NCBI GenBank assembly: GCA_002798175.1
Contig: NWQL01000004.1
Location: forward strand, 50,102 to 114,101
Direction: 5' to 3'
From: Lysobacteraceae bacterium NML91-0213
GTDB taxonomy: Bacteria > Pseudomonadota > Gammaproteobacteria > Xanthomonadales > Xanthomonadaceae
Length of the DNA stretch: 64,000 nt
How positions within the stretch are numbered: the first letter of the stretch is position 1; each line of letters opens with the position of its first letter. Position numbers and translations under genes: made by a program. Below are positions 51,602 through 60,829 of this stretch, piece after piece. A model generated the notes under the pieces. It was given only the letters and a program-made list of their open reading frames with translations. It did not search any database and was not told the origin of the DNA.

Positions 51602-52498
51602 TCAGCGTGCGCCGCCGCGCTGGCTGGCGGCCACGCTGCCGAGGATGATCACGCCGGCCAGCGCCATCGACCAGGTCAGCGGCTCGCCCAGCAGCAGCCA
51701 GGCCCAGGCCACGCCGAACAGCGGCACCAGGTAGGTCACCGTGGATGCGCGGCTGGCACCGATGCGCGCGATCAGCCGGTAGTACATGACGAACGCAATG
51801 CCGGTGCAGACCACGCCCAGCGCGGCGGCCGACAGCCACGAGGCCACGGGGATCGGCGTGGATGGCCAGTGCGCGACGGCCAGCGGCAACAGCAGCAGCG
51901 ACGCCATGGCCAGCGTCGCCGATGCCACCGCGGCCGGCGGCAGCCCGGTGAGGTGGCGCCGCACCAGGTTGATGCCCAGCCCGTAGAACAGCGATGCGCT
52001 GGCACCCGCCAGCACCGCGCCGCCGACGCTCATCCCGGCGACCTTGCCGCTGGCCAGCACGACCACGCCGGCAAAGCCTGCCAACAGTGCGGCACCGCGG
52101 CGCGCGCCGATCCGCTCGCCGAAGAACATGGCGCCCACCAGCGCGGTGAACAGCACGGTCATCGCGTTGGCGATCGCGCCGATGCCCGCCGGGGCGCGCT
52201 GCGCCGCCCACGCGAACAGCACGAACGGAATCGCCGAGTTGATCGCGCCGATCAACGCGAGCTTCGGGCACAGCTGCAGCGGGAACGCCCCACGGTGATG
52301 CCAGAGGAAGGGCAGCAGCACCAGCGACCCCAGTGCCAGCCGGACCTCGACCAGCGGCGCCGGACCGAAATCGTTCGCCGCGATCCGCATGAAGAGGAAC
52401 GAGGCGCCCCAGATCGCTCCCAGCAGGCCCAGCTCGACCAGCGTGCGGCCGTCGGTGCCGCCATCGCGGCGTACGGCCCGCTCCACCCATGCGTTCAT
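51602..52498 (-). CDS. EamA family (DMT superfamily) transporter
   Basis: The 298-residue protein has ten predicted membrane helices in two repeats. The first is marked by LLGAIWGASFLFMRIAA and AIPFVLFAWAAQ, and the second by GINLVRRH, GVVCTGIAFVMYYRLIARIGA and VTYLVPLFGVAWAWLLLGE, the EamA hallmark at the end. Such transporters export metabolites such as amino acids or nucleosides. It is divergent from a LysR gene 102 bases away, with an inverted repeat in the shared region, so LysR control is likely. Confidence 0.88.
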   Translation of the reverse strand: MNAWVERAVRRDGGTDGRTLVELGLLGAIWGASFLFMRIAANDFGPAPLVEVRLALGSLVLLPFLWHHRGAFPLQLCPKLALIGAINSAIPFVLFAWAAQRAPAGIGAIANAMTVLFTALVGAMFFGERIGARRGAALLAGFAGVVVLASGKVAGMSVGGAVLAGASASLFYGLGINLVRRHLTGLPPAAVASATLAMASLLLLPLAVAHWPSTPIPVASWLSAAALGVVCTGIAFVMYYRLIARIGASRASTVTYLVPLFGVAWAWLLLGEPLTWSMALAGVIILGSVAASQRGGAR

Positions 52499-52505
52499 CG
52501 GCTGC

Positions 52506-52590
52506 AATCCGGTTTGTGGCGGAGCTGGATTCTGCGCTTGCCGCCGGCGCGCACAAGCGCATAGTTTGGACGCCAGCCACAAACAGGATT
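52506..52590. promoter_or_regulatory. Inverted 15-bp repeat in the LysR/EamA divergent control region
   Basis: AATCCGGTTTGTGGC (52506-52520) and GCCACAAACAGGATT (52576-52590) are inverted copies matching at 14 of 15 positions, 55 bases apart. Each copy lies about 7-9 bases upstream of one of the two divergent start codons, in the leader and ribosome-site zone. They are candidates for paired operator sites of the LysR protein or for symmetric leader elements. Confidence 0.55.
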
Positions 52591-52599
52591 CGTGTCTCG

Positions 52600-53523
52600 A
52601 TGGCTACACGCAGCGACTGGCTGTCCGCGCTTGCGGCGTTCGAAACCGCGGCGCGCTACCAGAACTTCGCCCACGCGGCCGAGGAGTTGCACCTCACCGC
52701 CAGCGCGGTCAGCCACCAGGTGCGCAAGCTCGAGGCTCGCCTGGGCGTGACCCTGTTCCAGCGCCATGCGCGCGGGGTGTCGCTGACCGCGGAAGGCCGT
52801 CGGCTGGCCGACTCCGCCAGCCAGGCGATCGGCGACCTCGACAGCGTAATGCGCGAGCTGCGCACGGGCCCGGACGCGCGCGACACCGTGGCCATTACAA
52901 CGCTGCATTCGTTCGTGCACGGCTGGCTGATCCCGCGCCTGCCGCGCTTCGCCGCGGCGCATCCCGGCATCCGCCTGCGCATCGACACCGGGTTCGCGCT
53001 CACCCGCTTCGACGACGGCGGCCCGGACTTCGGCATCCGCCTCGGCCCCGGGCAGTGGCCCGGGCTGTCGGCGCAACTGCTGCTGGAAGAGCGCCTGTTC
53101 GCCGCTGCGGCACCCACGTACGAAGGCCTGGCGCGCATCCACTCGGTGGCCGACATTCCCGCACATCCGCTGCTGGCCGACCTCTCGCATTTCGGCTGGC
53201 ACGACTGGTTGCGGGCCAACGGCGTGCATGGCGCCGACGCCGACGCACGCATCGTCTTCAGCGACAGCACGGCCATGCTCGAAGCCGCCGCACACGGGCT
53301 GGGCATCGCCCTCGCGCGCGAGCACGTGGCCGCGCCATGGCTCACGAACGGGCGGCTGCGGGCGCTGCCCGGACACTGGGTATCGGGCCGCCGCGCCTAC
53401 CATCTGGTGCATCCGGGCCACCGCCGCCTGCGGCCACCGGCACGGCTGTTCCGCGACTGGTTGCTGGCGGAAGCGGCTGCCACGTCGCCAGCCGCCGACG
53501 CGATGGATAATGCGCGCCCCTGA
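52600..53523 (+). CDS. LysR family transcriptional regulator (GcvA-like)
   Basis: The 307-residue LysR protein has a helix-turn-helix in WLSALAAFETAARYQNFAHA, then ELHLTASAVSHQVRKLEARL and LFQRHARGVSLTAEG (residues 5-66). The effector domain follows, with FGIRLGPGQWPGLSAQLL and SDSTAMLEAAAHGLGIALA, typical of GcvA-type members. It is divergent from an EamA transporter gene and precedes a second EamA gene by 18 bases, so it may control both. The ATG at 52600 follows an AGGA site and the inverted repeat. Confidence 0.9.
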   Translation: MATRSDWLSALAAFETAARYQNFAHAAEELHLTASAVSHQVRKLEARLGVTLFQRHARGVSLTAEGRRLADSASQAIGDLDSVMRELRTGPDARDTVAITTLHSFVHGWLIPRLPRFAAAHPGIRLRIDTGFALTRFDDGGPDFGIRLGPGQWPGLSAQLLLEERLFAAAAPTYEGLARIHSVADIPAHPLLADLSHFGWHDWLRANGVHGADADARIVFSDSTAMLEAAAHGLGIALAREHVAAPWLTNGRLRALPGHWVSGRRAYHLVHPGHRRLRPPARLFRDWLLAEAAATSPAADAMDNARP

Positions 53524-53541
53524 CGTGCCCGGCTTCCGTTG

Positions 53542-54504
53542 ATGACTCCCGCCGCCAAGGCCCATTGGCAGATCCATTTCTGCGTCCTGCTGTGGGGGTT
53601 CACCGCGATCCTCGGCAAGCTGATCACCCTGCCGGCACTGCCGCTGGTGTGGTGGCGGATGCTGCTGGTGGCCGGCACCCTGCTGCTGGTACCTCGCGTC
53701 TGGCGTGGCCTGCGGGCGCTGCCGCGGCGGCTGGCCTGGAGCTATGCAGGCGTCGGTGCGCTGGTGGGCCTGCACTGGCTCACCTTCTACGGCGCGGTGA
53801 AGCTGGCCAACGCGTCGGTGGCGGCGACCTGCATGGCGCTGGCCACGGTGTTCGTGGCGGTGATCGAGCCGCGCCTGGCCGGGCGGAGGCTGTCGCTGCG
53901 CGACCTCGCCCTGGGCATCGCGGTGCTGCCGGGGGTGGCGCTGGTGGTCGGGGGCGTGCCGGGCGAGATGCGCGCGGGCGTTGCGGTGGGCGCGCTGTCT
54001 GCACTGTTCGTGGCGCTGTTCGGCTCCTTCAACAAGCGCCTTGTCGAGCGTGCCGACCCGCTGACCGTGACCACCATCGAACTCGGTGCCGGCACGCTGA
54101 CCCTGACCCTGCTCTGGCCGCTGCTGGCGGTCGCCGCACCGGTGCTTGCCGGTGGCTTCGTGGTGCCGGGCGCGCGCGATGCCGGCCTGCTGCTGTTGCT
54201 GGCATTCGCGTGCACGCTGCTGCCGTTCGCGCTGTCGCTGGTGGCGCTGCGCCACATGAGCGCGTTCACCGCGCAGCTCGCGGTGAACCTGGAACCGGTC
54301 TACGCGATCGTGCTGGCGATCCTGCTGCTGGGCGAACAGCGCGAACTGACGCCTGCGTTCTATGCCGGCGTGGCGATCATCATGGCCGCGGTGCTGGTGC
54401 ATCCGCTGCTGTCCCGGCAACGTGCGTCGGTATCGCCGGAGCTGCATGCGGAGAATCTCGCCACCGGCGAGGCGCGCGACCTCATCGAGACCCGTCGCGA
54501 CTGA
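53542..54504 (+). CDS. Second EamA family transporter
   Basis: The 320-residue transporter has ten helices. It begins with HFCVLLWGFTAILGKLITLP and LPLVWWRMLLV, and the second half includes LFGSFNKRLVERADP and the EamA closing motif FTAQLAVNLEPVYAIVLAILLLGE. The gene starts 18 bases after the LysR stop and is probably in its transcript. The product is not closely similar to the first EamA protein in this cluster, so the two may move different compounds. A TTG directly before the ATG is not needed. Confidence 0.88.
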   Translation: MTPAAKAHWQIHFCVLLWGFTAILGKLITLPALPLVWWRMLLVAGTLLLVPRVWRGLRALPRRLAWSYAGVGALVGLHWLTFYGAVKLANASVAATCMALATVFVAVIEPRLAGRRLSLRDLALGIAVLPGVALVVGGVPGEMRAGVAVGALSALFVALFGSFNKRLVERADPLTVTTIELGAGTLTLTLLWPLLAVAAPVLAGGFVVPGARDAGLLLLLAFACTLLPFALSLVALRHMSAFTAQLAVNLEPVYAIVLAILLLGEQRELTPAFYAGVAIIMAAVLVHPLLSRQRASVSPELHAENLATGEARDLIETRRD

Positions 54505-54513
54505 CCGCCTGCC

Positions 54514-55569
54514 TCAGCCGGCCTCGACGCGGTTGCGGCCGCCGCCCTTGGCGGCATACAGCGCGGCATCGGCACGCGCGAACACGTCCTCCACCAGGTC
54601 CCCGGGCCGCCCTTCGGCCACGCCGAAGCTCGCGGTGACCGGCAGCCCGGTGGACAGCCCTGCAACCACCTGCCGCAGCGTCTCGCATTCGCGCACCGCC
54701 GCCTGCAGCCGCTGGCCGGGGAACAACACCACGAACTCCTCGCCGCCCACCCGCGCCACCCGCCCGCGGGCAGCGTGGTGCTCGCGCAGCGCGTCGGCGA
54801 CGGCCACCAGCACCCGGTCCCCTTCGGCGTGGCCGTGTACGTCGTTGACCTGCTTGAAGTGGTCGATGTCGCAGATCGCCACCGAGTAGGCGGTGCCGGT
54901 ATCCGCCACCGCCTGCAGCGCGTCCGCGAACGCGCGGCGGTTGGGCAGGCCGGTCAGCGGATCGGTGCGGCTCAGCTCCACCAGGCTGGCGTTCTCCTGC
55001 TCCAGGGCCAGCTGGTGCTGCTGCAGCTGTTCCTCGTACCACTCGCGTTCGCGCAGCTGCAGTTCCAGCTCGCCGCTGACGCGGCGCAGTTCGATCAGCC
55101 GCGACGCCTGCCGCGCCAGCGCCACGAGCGCCATTTCCTGCTCCTCGTCGAGCACCCGCGGCTCGTGGTCCATCACGCAGAAGCTGCCCAGCGGCAGCCC
55201 GTCCGGATCGAGCAGCGGTGCACCGGCATAGAAGCGCACCCGCGGTTCGCCGGTGACGAACGGGTTGTCGCGGAAGCGCGGGTCCAGCCGCGCGTCCGGG
55301 ACGATCATCAGCTGCTCGGGTTGCAGCAGCGAGTGCGCGCAGAACGAGTCGTCGCGCGCGGTCTGCTCGATGTCGATGCCCCGCCGCGCCTTGAACCACT
55401 GCCGGTCCTCGTCGACCAGGCTCACCAGGGCGATCGGCATGCGGCAGATCGCCGCGGCGATGCGGATCAGGTCGTCGAAGCCTTCCTCGGGCGCGGTGTC
55501 CAGAATCCGCGCGCGCCGCAGTATGTCCAGCCGCTGTGCTTCGTTCGCGGGTCGGCGCGGTCTCGTCAT
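54514..55569 (-). CDS. GAF-GGDEF diguanylate cyclase
   Basis: The 351-residue protein has an N-terminal GAF domain (IALVSLVDEDRQWFKARRG, FCAHSLLQPEQLMIVPDA, RFYAGAPLLDPDGLPLGSFC; residues 20-165), a coiled-coil linker (ELQLREREWYEEQLQQHQ), and a C-terminal GGDEF domain starting at DPLTGLPNRRAF. The active-site loop is GGEEF in RVGGEEFVVLF, so cyclase activity is expected. No RxxD inhibitory site is seen at the usual place. It makes c-di-GMP in response to a GAF ligand. It ends convergently, 9 bases from the EamA stop. Confidence 0.92.
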   Translation of the reverse strand: MTRPRRPANEAQRLDILRRARILDTAPEEGFDDLIRIAAAICRMPIALVSLVDEDRQWFKARRGIDIEQTARDDSFCAHSLLQPEQLMIVPDARLDPRFRDNPFVTGEPRVRFYAGAPLLDPDGLPLGSFCVMDHEPRVLDEEQEMALVALARQASRLIELRRVSGELELQLREREWYEEQLQQHQLALEQENASLVELSRTDPLTGLPNRRAFADALQAVADTGTAYSVAICDIDHFKQVNDVHGHAEGDRVLVAVADALREHHAARGRVARVGGEEFVVLFPGQRLQAAVRECETLRQVVAGLSTGLPVTASFGVAEGRPGDLVEDVFARADAALYAAKGGGRNRVEAG

Positions 55570-55617
55570 GCGGTCATCCCGGCGTGTTCCAGGGGCATGA
55601 TGCCGTCCGGCCGCGAA

Positions 55618-56062
55618 ATGCGTTGTGACAAAGCGCCGCCCCGCCACGAATCACCCGACAACGAACACGACGGATGCACGACGGAGATCGCCAGCCCGGC
55701 AACCAGCGACACCGATGGTTTCGAACTGCTACTGGCCCGCCACCGCGGCGTCGTGCTGAAGGTGGCGGCCACTTACGCGTCCGATCGCGAGGACCGTGCC
55801 GAACTCGCCCAGGGGATCCGGCTGCAACCGGTTCTTCTGGGTATTCGTGGTACTGGCCTTCGCCGAGGTCGAGCCCGGCCCGGCGACGCCGCCGTGGGTA
55901 CTGGCCAACCTGGCAATCGGCGTCATCGGCCTGCTGGCCACCGCCGGCTTCATCGCCTGGCGACGCGGGAGCGGCCGCGGGCCCGGCGCGCTGTCGGACG
56001 AGAGTGCGGGGATCCGCCATGGCGAACGCGTCCTGGCGGAAATCGCCGACGAGGGTCCGTAA
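55618..56062 (+). pseudogene. Remnant: ECF sigma factor start fused to a membrane-protein tail
   Basis: Frame one encodes FELLLARHRGVVLKVAATYA and then SDREDRAELAQGIRLQ, the region 2.1-2.2 pattern of an ECF sigma factor, up to about 55830. It then continues with arginine-rich non-protein-like sequence. In another frame, from about 55830 to 56062, a reading frame encodes RFFWVFVVLAFAEVEP, a membrane helix (VLANLAIGVIGLLATAGFIAW), and a soluble tail ending in EIADEGP. The simplest reading is a deletion that joined an ECF sigma gene to the end of a following membrane-protein gene, in different frames. No good start codon exists in the sigma frame. Confidence 0.6.
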
Positions 56063-56091
56063 TGAAGAAACCCCGGCGCATGCGCCGGGGT
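56063..56091 (-). terminator. Intrinsic terminator after the DUF4019 gene
   Basis: ACCCCGGCGC-AT-GCGCCGGGGT (56070-56091) is a perfect palindrome. On the minus strand it is followed by TTTCTTC. It lies 44 bases past the DUF4019 stop. Confidence 0.7.
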
Positions 56092-56134
56092 CCGGTGACA
56101 CGATCGCCGCAGCGCGCGGAACGCGCCGCCGGGC

Positions 56135-56674
56135 TTACTGGTCGTTGGCGCGCACGCTGTAGCCCGAGACGCGCCAGGTGCGGTCCTCGTCGAGCCGGAA
56201 CGACACCAGTTCGCGCACGGCCTCCGGGGTGTTCGCGAACCGGGTCGGGAACACCACGTTGAGGTAAAGCCCCTCGGGCACCTGGCCACCGGCCTGGAAC
56301 TGAGAACGCGTCACCACCGCCTGGCCGCGCTGTGCGGCGGCGCCCACGCGGGCGCGGTCGTTGGCGACTTCCTGCACGAAGGTCTCGCGCGGGATCATGC
56401 TCTTCACCCGCACGGTGGCCATGTCCCACACCTCGCCGGCGCGGTTGGCGTCGATCAGCTGCACGATCCGCTGCGCGGCCTGGGTGATCTCCGCGTCCTG
56501 GCGCGCAAGCTGGGCCTGCTGCTCGGGCGTCAGCTGCGCCTGCGCGGCCGCCGCTGCCGGTTGCTGCGGGCGGGGCTGCTGTGCCTGCGGCTGCTGCGCG
56601 AACGCACTGCCGGCGACGAGGAGGGCGACCGCTGCGGCCAGGGTGACGCGGGTGGACTTCGTCTGCTGCCTCAT
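56135..56674 (-). CDS. DUF4019 exported protein
   Basis: The 179-residue protein has a signal peptide (residues 1-26, ending GSAFA-QQ), then a low-complexity Gln/Pro/Ala-rich linker (about residues 27-55), and a C-terminal domain with DANRAGEVWDMATV, KSMIPRETFVQEV, AVVTRSQF and LYLNVVFPTRFAN, typical of DUF4019. The domain ends at RVSGYSVRAND. The function is unknown. It is followed by a clear terminator and is probably transcribed alone. Confidence 0.82.
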   Translation of the reverse strand: MRQQTKSTRVTLAAAVALLVAGSAFAQQPQAQQPRPQQPAAAAAQAQLTPEQQAQLARQDAEITQAAQRIVQLIDANRAGEVWDMATVRVKSMIPRETFVQEVANDRARVGAAAQRGQAVVTRSQFQAGGQVPEGLYLNVVFPTRFANTPEAVRELVSFRLDEDRTWRVSGYSVRANDQ

Positions 56675-56846
56675 GCTGCCTGCTTCCGTTGGGAAAGGTG
56701 CTATCTATCGCACTCCCGGCCCGGCGCCGCAAGCGGCACCGCCGTCACGGGTACGCCGGCAGGCGGACATGCAACGGGCGGACCCGGAGGCCCGCCCGCA
56801 AGGACGACCGCATGCGGCGCGCCGGCCGCGGCGATCGGGATCCGTC

Positions 56847-57344
56847 TCAGAACGGGATGTCGTCGTCCGAGAAGTCATCCATCGCCGGCTGCGGCTGCTG
56901 GGCCGGAGCCTGGCGGCGCGGCGCGGCCGATTCCTGGCGCTGCGGGCGCTGCCCACCGCCACCGCCGCTGCGCTCGTAGTTCCCGCCGCCACCGCCACCG
57001 CCACCCTCGCCGCGGCCGCCGAGCATCTGCATCTCGTCGGCGACGATGTCGGTGAAGTACTTCTCGACGCCGTCGCTGCCGGTGAACTTGTCGTAACGGA
57101 TCGAGCCCTCGACATAGACCTGAGAGCCCTTGCGCAGGTACTCGCCGGCGATCTCGCCGAGCTTGCCGAAGAACTTCACCCGGTGCCACTCGGTGCGTTC
57201 CTGCTGGTTGCCGTCCTTGTCCTTGCGCACGCTCGACGTGGCCAGGCTGATCGTGGTCACGGCCATGCCGCCCTGGGTGTACTTCACGTCGGGATCGTTG
57301 CCGAGGTTGCCGACCAGGATCACCTTGTTGATTCCGCGTGCCAT
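56847..57344 (-). CDS. ssb: Single-stranded DNA-binding protein
   Basis: This 165-residue SSB has an OB-fold N-terminal domain ([54 protein letters not shown]; residues 1-110) followed by a glycine-rich then Gln/Pro/Arg-rich flexible linker. The conserved acidic tip is DFSDDDIPF at the C-terminus, the site that binds partner proteins in replication and repair. Length and layout are standard. The gene is divergent from the polyprenyl synthase gene across about 190 bases. Confidence 0.97.
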   Translation of the reverse strand: MARGINKVILVGNLGNDPDVKYTQGGMAVTTISLATSSVRKDKDGNQQERTEWHRVKFFGKLGEIAGEYLRKGSQVYVEGSIRYDKFTGSDGVEKYFTDIVADEMQMLGGRGEGGGGGGGGNYERSGGGGGQRPQRQESAAPRRQAPAQQPQPAMDDFSDDDIPF

Positions 57345-57532
57345 GTGTGCAGACCTTGTTCGATCGCCCCCGGCGGGGCCGGCGGCTCGTGTGTGTGGGG
57401 CCGAAGTATAAGCGAGCCTCCGGCTTCCGGCCCCGGGCGCAACACCGCCGCGGGGTCGGGAAATACCCTGCCGTCGTGTCGGCGCCCTGCGCGGGCGCCT
57501 TATACTCGGGCGTTTCCAGCACGTCCCCGCGC

Positions 57533-58537
57533 ATGTCCGCCACCGCCCCCATCCCCGCCGCCATCACCACCGACCTGCCGTCCATCCAGGCGCTCGCCGC
57601 GCCCGACATGCAGGCGGTGGATGCGCTGATCCGGCGTCGGCTGGCATCGGATGTGCTGCTGATCAACCAGGTGGCCGAGCACATCGTCTCCGCCGGCGGC
57701 AAGCGGCTGCGGCCGATGCTGGTGGTGCTGGCCGGGCGGGCCTGCGGGGCCGGCGGGCCGGACCATCACCAGCTCGCGGCGATCATCGAGTTCATCCATA
57801 CCTCCACCCTGCTGCACGACGACGTGGTCGACGAATCCGACCTGCGCCGTGGCCGCAGCACCGCGAATGCGATCTGGGGCAATGCCGCCAGCGTGCTGGT
57901 CGGCGACTTCCTCTACTCGCGCAGCTTCCAGCTGATGGTGGAGCTGGATTCGATGGAGGTGATGCGGATCCTCGCCGACACCACCAACCGCATCGCCGAG
58001 GGCGAGGTGCTGCAGCTGCTGCACGTGCACAACCCCGATACCGACGAGGCCGCCTACCTGGGCGTCATCGAGCGCAAGACCGCGGTGCTGTTCGCCGCCG
58101 GGACCCGCCTGGGCGCACTCGCCGCCGGTGCCGATGCCGCGACCTGCCAGAAGCTGCACGACTTCGGCATGCAACTCGGCTACGCCTTCCAGATCGCCGA
58201 CGACGTGCTCGACTACGCCGCCGACGCCACCGACCTCGGCAAGAACCTCGGTGACGACCTCGCGGAGGGCAAGGCCACGCTGCCGCTGATCCACGCCATC
58301 CGCGAATCCGACGCGGCCACCCGCGAGCGCCTGCGTGGGATCGTGCAGCGCGGCGACGCCGCGGCGATGCCCGAGGTACTCGCGGCGATCCACGCCACCG
58401 GTGGCCTCGACTACAGCCGCGAACGCGCGCGCGCGCATGCCCAAGCGGCGATGCGCGCGCTTGACGGCCTGCCGGAGAACGACGCGGTGGCCGCGTTGCG
58501 CGGGCTGGCCTGCTACGCGGTCGATCGCGCGTACTGA
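57533..58537 (+). CDS. ispB: Polyprenyl diphosphate synthase (octaprenyl type)
   Basis: The 334-residue isoprenyl chain-elongation enzyme supplies the ubiquinone side chain. Motifs are GGKRLRPML (allylic substrate site), the first aspartate-rich motif in [15 protein letters not shown], the second in [10 protein letters not shown], and the [17 protein letters not shown] segment. The residues before the first DDxxD and the length match octaprenyl synthases (IspB), although chain length was not verified. The ATG at 57533 opens [12 protein letters not shown]. Confidence 0.92.
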   Translation: MSATAPIPAAITTDLPSIQALAAPDMQAVDALIRRRLASDVLLINQVAEHIVSAGGKRLRPMLVVLAGRACGAGGPDHHQLAAIIEFIHTSTLLHDDVVDESDLRRGRSTANAIWGNAASVLVGDFLYSRSFQLMVELDSMEVMRILADTTNRIAEGEVLQLLHVHNPDTDEAAYLGVIERKTAVLFAAGTRLGALAAGADAATCQKLHDFGMQLGYAFQIADDVLDYAADATDLGKNLGDDLAEGKATLPLIHAIRESDAATRERLRGIVQRGDAAAMPEVLAAIHATGGLDYSRERARAHAQAAMRALDGLPENDAVAALRGLACYAVDRAY

Positions 58538-58553
58538 CGGTCGACGTTGCGCC

Positions 58554-58576
58554 GCCCCCACCCGCCGCCTGGGGGC
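58554..58576. terminator. Hairpin between convergent genes
   Basis: GCCCCCA and TGGGGGC form a 7-bp perfect stem with a 9-base loop between the ispB stop and the end of the convergent hydrolase gene. It could terminate transcription from either side, though no T-run is present. Confidence 0.4.
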
Positions 58577-58583
58577 ACGCGCC

Positions 58584-59366
58584 CTAGCCGCCCGTTGCGA
58601 AGCGTTCCTCGAAGAAGTCGTCCATCATCCGCCACGCGCGTTTCGCCGAACGCTCGTGGTAGAGGCAGTTGGGCGGGCTGTTGGCGTCCTCTTCCGCGAA
58701 GCAGTGCACCGCGCCGGCGAAATTGACGAACTGCCAGTCGGCGTCCACCGCGTCCATTTCCTGCTGGAACCCGGCGATCTCCTCCGCGCCCACGGCGCGG
58801 TCATCGGCGCCGTTGAGCACCAGGATCGCCGGCGCGACCGCCGACGCCGCCGGCGCGGTGGTCGACAACCCGCCGTGCAGGCTGACCACGCCGGCCAGCG
58901 CCGCGCCGTCGCGGGCCAGTTCGAGCACGGTGGTGCCGCCGAAGCAGAACCCGACCGCACCGACCTGCCCGGCATCCACCTGCGGTTGCGCCTGCAGCAC
59001 CTCCAGCGCCTTGCGCGCACGCGCGCGCAGCGTGGTGCGGCCCGCCTCGCCACGCAGCGCGCCGGCGACCTTGCCGGCCTCGGCATCGTTGGCCGGGCGC
59101 ACCTCGCGGCCATAGACATCGGCCACCAGCACCACATAATCGTCGCCGGCCAGCTGCCGGGCCTTCTCGATCGCGGACCCGTTCACGCCGCGCCAGTTCG
59201 GCACCATCAGCAGGCCGGGTTTGCGGTCGTCGTCTTCACCGTCGTGGACCAGCACGCCCTCGAAGGTGGTGCCGTCGAGGGTCCATTGCACGGGGTCGGC
59301 CTTCGGGGCCGCCTGGGCGGCGGCGGCGAAGGCGGCACAGCAGGCGGCAAGCAGGATGCGGCGCAT
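58584..59366 (-). CDS. Dienelactone hydrolase family protein, exported
   Basis: The 260-residue alpha/beta hydrolase has a signal peptide (residues 1-19, ending AQAAP). The catalytic Cys is in VGFCFGGTTV, the Asp in LNGADDRAVG and the His in GAVHCFAEED, as in dienelactone hydrolases. Homologues in proteobacteria are annotated as DLH-like proteins of unknown substrate. It ends convergently with ispB and precedes no obvious partner. The start at 59366 gives the signal peptide. Confidence 0.87.
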   Translation of the reverse strand: MRRILLAACCAAFAAAAQAAPKADPVQWTLDGTTFEGVLVHDGEDDDRKPGLLMVPNWRGVNGSAIEKARQLAGDDYVVLVADVYGREVRPANDAEAGKVAGALRGEAGRTTLRARARKALEVLQAQPQVDAGQVGAVGFCFGGTTVLELARDGAALAGVVSLHGGLSTTAPAASAVAPAILVLNGADDRAVGAEEIAGFQQEMDAVDADWQFVNFAGAVHCFAEEDANSPPNCLYHERSAKRAWRMMDDFFEERFATGG

Positions 59367-59428
59367 GGTCGTGTTCCGGGTCAGGGCCCCGGAGCGTAGC
59401 GCGGCGGCGGCGTCGCGCGCGTGCAGGC

Positions 59429-60829
59429 TCAGGCGATGCCGAGGCCCGGAATGGCGGTGATCGCCTCCGGGTCGAAGCCGCCGAGGGTGGCGAAGTGCCG
59501 GCCGCGTTCGGTGTAGTCGCGGTAGGCGCCGAAGCTTGGCGCGCCCGGCGACAGCAGCAGCACGCCGCCTTCCATGCCGGCCACCGCCGTCGCGGCGGCG
59601 ACCGCCGTGTCCAGGTCCGCGGCCTCGCGCAGCACGAAGCCGGCATCCGCCGCGGACGCCTGCAGTGCCGCATGGATGCGCGGGCCGTTCTGGCCCATCG
59701 TCACCACCGCGCGTGGCGGCTGCGAGCGCACGTGCGCGGCGAACGCGGTCCAGTCGAGCCCACGATCGTGGCCACCGACCAGGATCGCCACCGGCCGATC
59801 GCGATAGAGCTCCAGCGCCGCGATGCTGGCGTGCGGCGTGGTGCTGATGGAGTCGTTGACCCAGGTGATGCCGTCGCGCAGGCCCAGCGGCTGCAGCCGG
59901 TGTGGCAATGGCTGGAAGCCGTGCGCGTGCTGCGCGAGCGCGATCGCGTCGTGCCCACAGGCTTCCAGCGCCGCCAGTACCGCGCACAGGTTGCCGCGGT
60001 TGTGGCGGCCCGGCAGCGGCAGGTCGCGGGTGTCGAGCACGGCGGTATCGGCGCGGAACACCATGTGCTCGCGCAGGTGCCAGCCATCGTCGCGTCCGTA
60101 CCAGCGCACGTCGCTGTCGGGAAGTCGCAGCGCGGCGAGGGTCGGGTCGGCGGCATTGAGCACGGTGATGCGCGGCCGCGCCGCGGTCAGCAGCGCCAGC
60201 TTGTCCTCGACATAGCGCGCCTGCCCGCCATGCCAGTCGAGGTGTTCGGGAAAGATGTTGGTGACGATCGCGAGTCCGGGACGCACGCCGGCAGCGGCGA
60301 CGTCGCGGGTCTGGTAGCTCGACAGCTCGATCGCCCAGGCGTCCGCCCGCGCGTCGAGGAGCTCCAGCAGCGGCAGGCCGATATTGCCGGCCAGCGCCGT
60401 GCGCACGCCGCCGGCCCGCAGCAGGTGCGCCAGCAGCGCCGTGGTGGTGCTCTTGCCCTTGGTGCCGGTGACGCACAGCGTGCGTGCATCGCGGCGCTCG
60501 GCGAACCACAGCGTGGTGCCGCCGATGAAGCGGGTGCCGCGCGCGGCCGCGGCTTGCGCTGCGTCGCCATAGGGGCTGATGCCCGGCGACTTGACCACGA
60601 CCTCGCAGGCGGCAAGCGCGTCGGCGTCGACGGCGGTGCGGACATGCAGCAGCGGATCCCCCAGCGCGGCCGCGTCGTCGGCCTCTGCCGGCTGGCAGAA
60701 CAGTGTCAGCGGCAGTGCCGGCAGGCGCGCGCGGATCGCCCGCCACGCCGCGCGGCCCTCGCGGCCCCAGCCCCACAGGCCGACGCGGCGGCCGTCGAGC
60801 GAGGCGAGATCAGGCGGCGAAGCGTGCAC
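59429..60829 (-). CDS. murD2: UDP-N-acetylmuramoyl-L-alanine--L-glutamate ligase (MurD2)
   Basis: The 466-residue Mur ligase has the N-terminal [14 protein letters not shown] nucleotide-type segment, the ATP P-loop [24 protein letters not shown], and the [18 protein letters not shown] and [12 protein letters not shown]-type segments of MurD. In Xanthomonas, MurD2 adds L-Glu instead of D-Glu to UDP-MurNAc-L-Ala, after which MurL epimerises it. Linkage to murL directly upstream argues for MurD2 rather than standard MurD. The GTG start at 60829 overlaps the end of murL by 20 bases. Confidence 0.88.
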   Translation of the reverse strand: MHASPPDLASLDGRRVGLWGWGREGRAAWRAIRARLPALPLTLFCQPAEADDAAALGDPLLHVRTAVDADALAACEVVVKSPGISPYGDAAQAAAARGTRFIGGTTLWFAERRDARTLCVTGTKGKSTTTALLAHLLRAGGVRTALAGNIGLPLLELLDARADAWAIELSSYQTRDVAAAGVRPGLAIVTNIFPEHLDWHGGQARYVEDKLALLTAARPRITVLNAADPTLAALRLPDSDVRWYGRDDGWHLREHMVFRADTAVLDTRDLPLPGRHNRGNLCAVLAALEACGHDAIALAQHAHGFQPLPHRLQPLGLRDGITWVNDSISTTPHASIAALELYRDRPVAILVGGHDRGLDWTAFAAHVRSQPPRAVVTMGQNGPRIHAALQASAADAGFVLREAADLDTAVAAATAVAGMEGGVLLLSPGAPSFGAYRDYTERGRHFATLGGFDPEAITAIPGLGIA

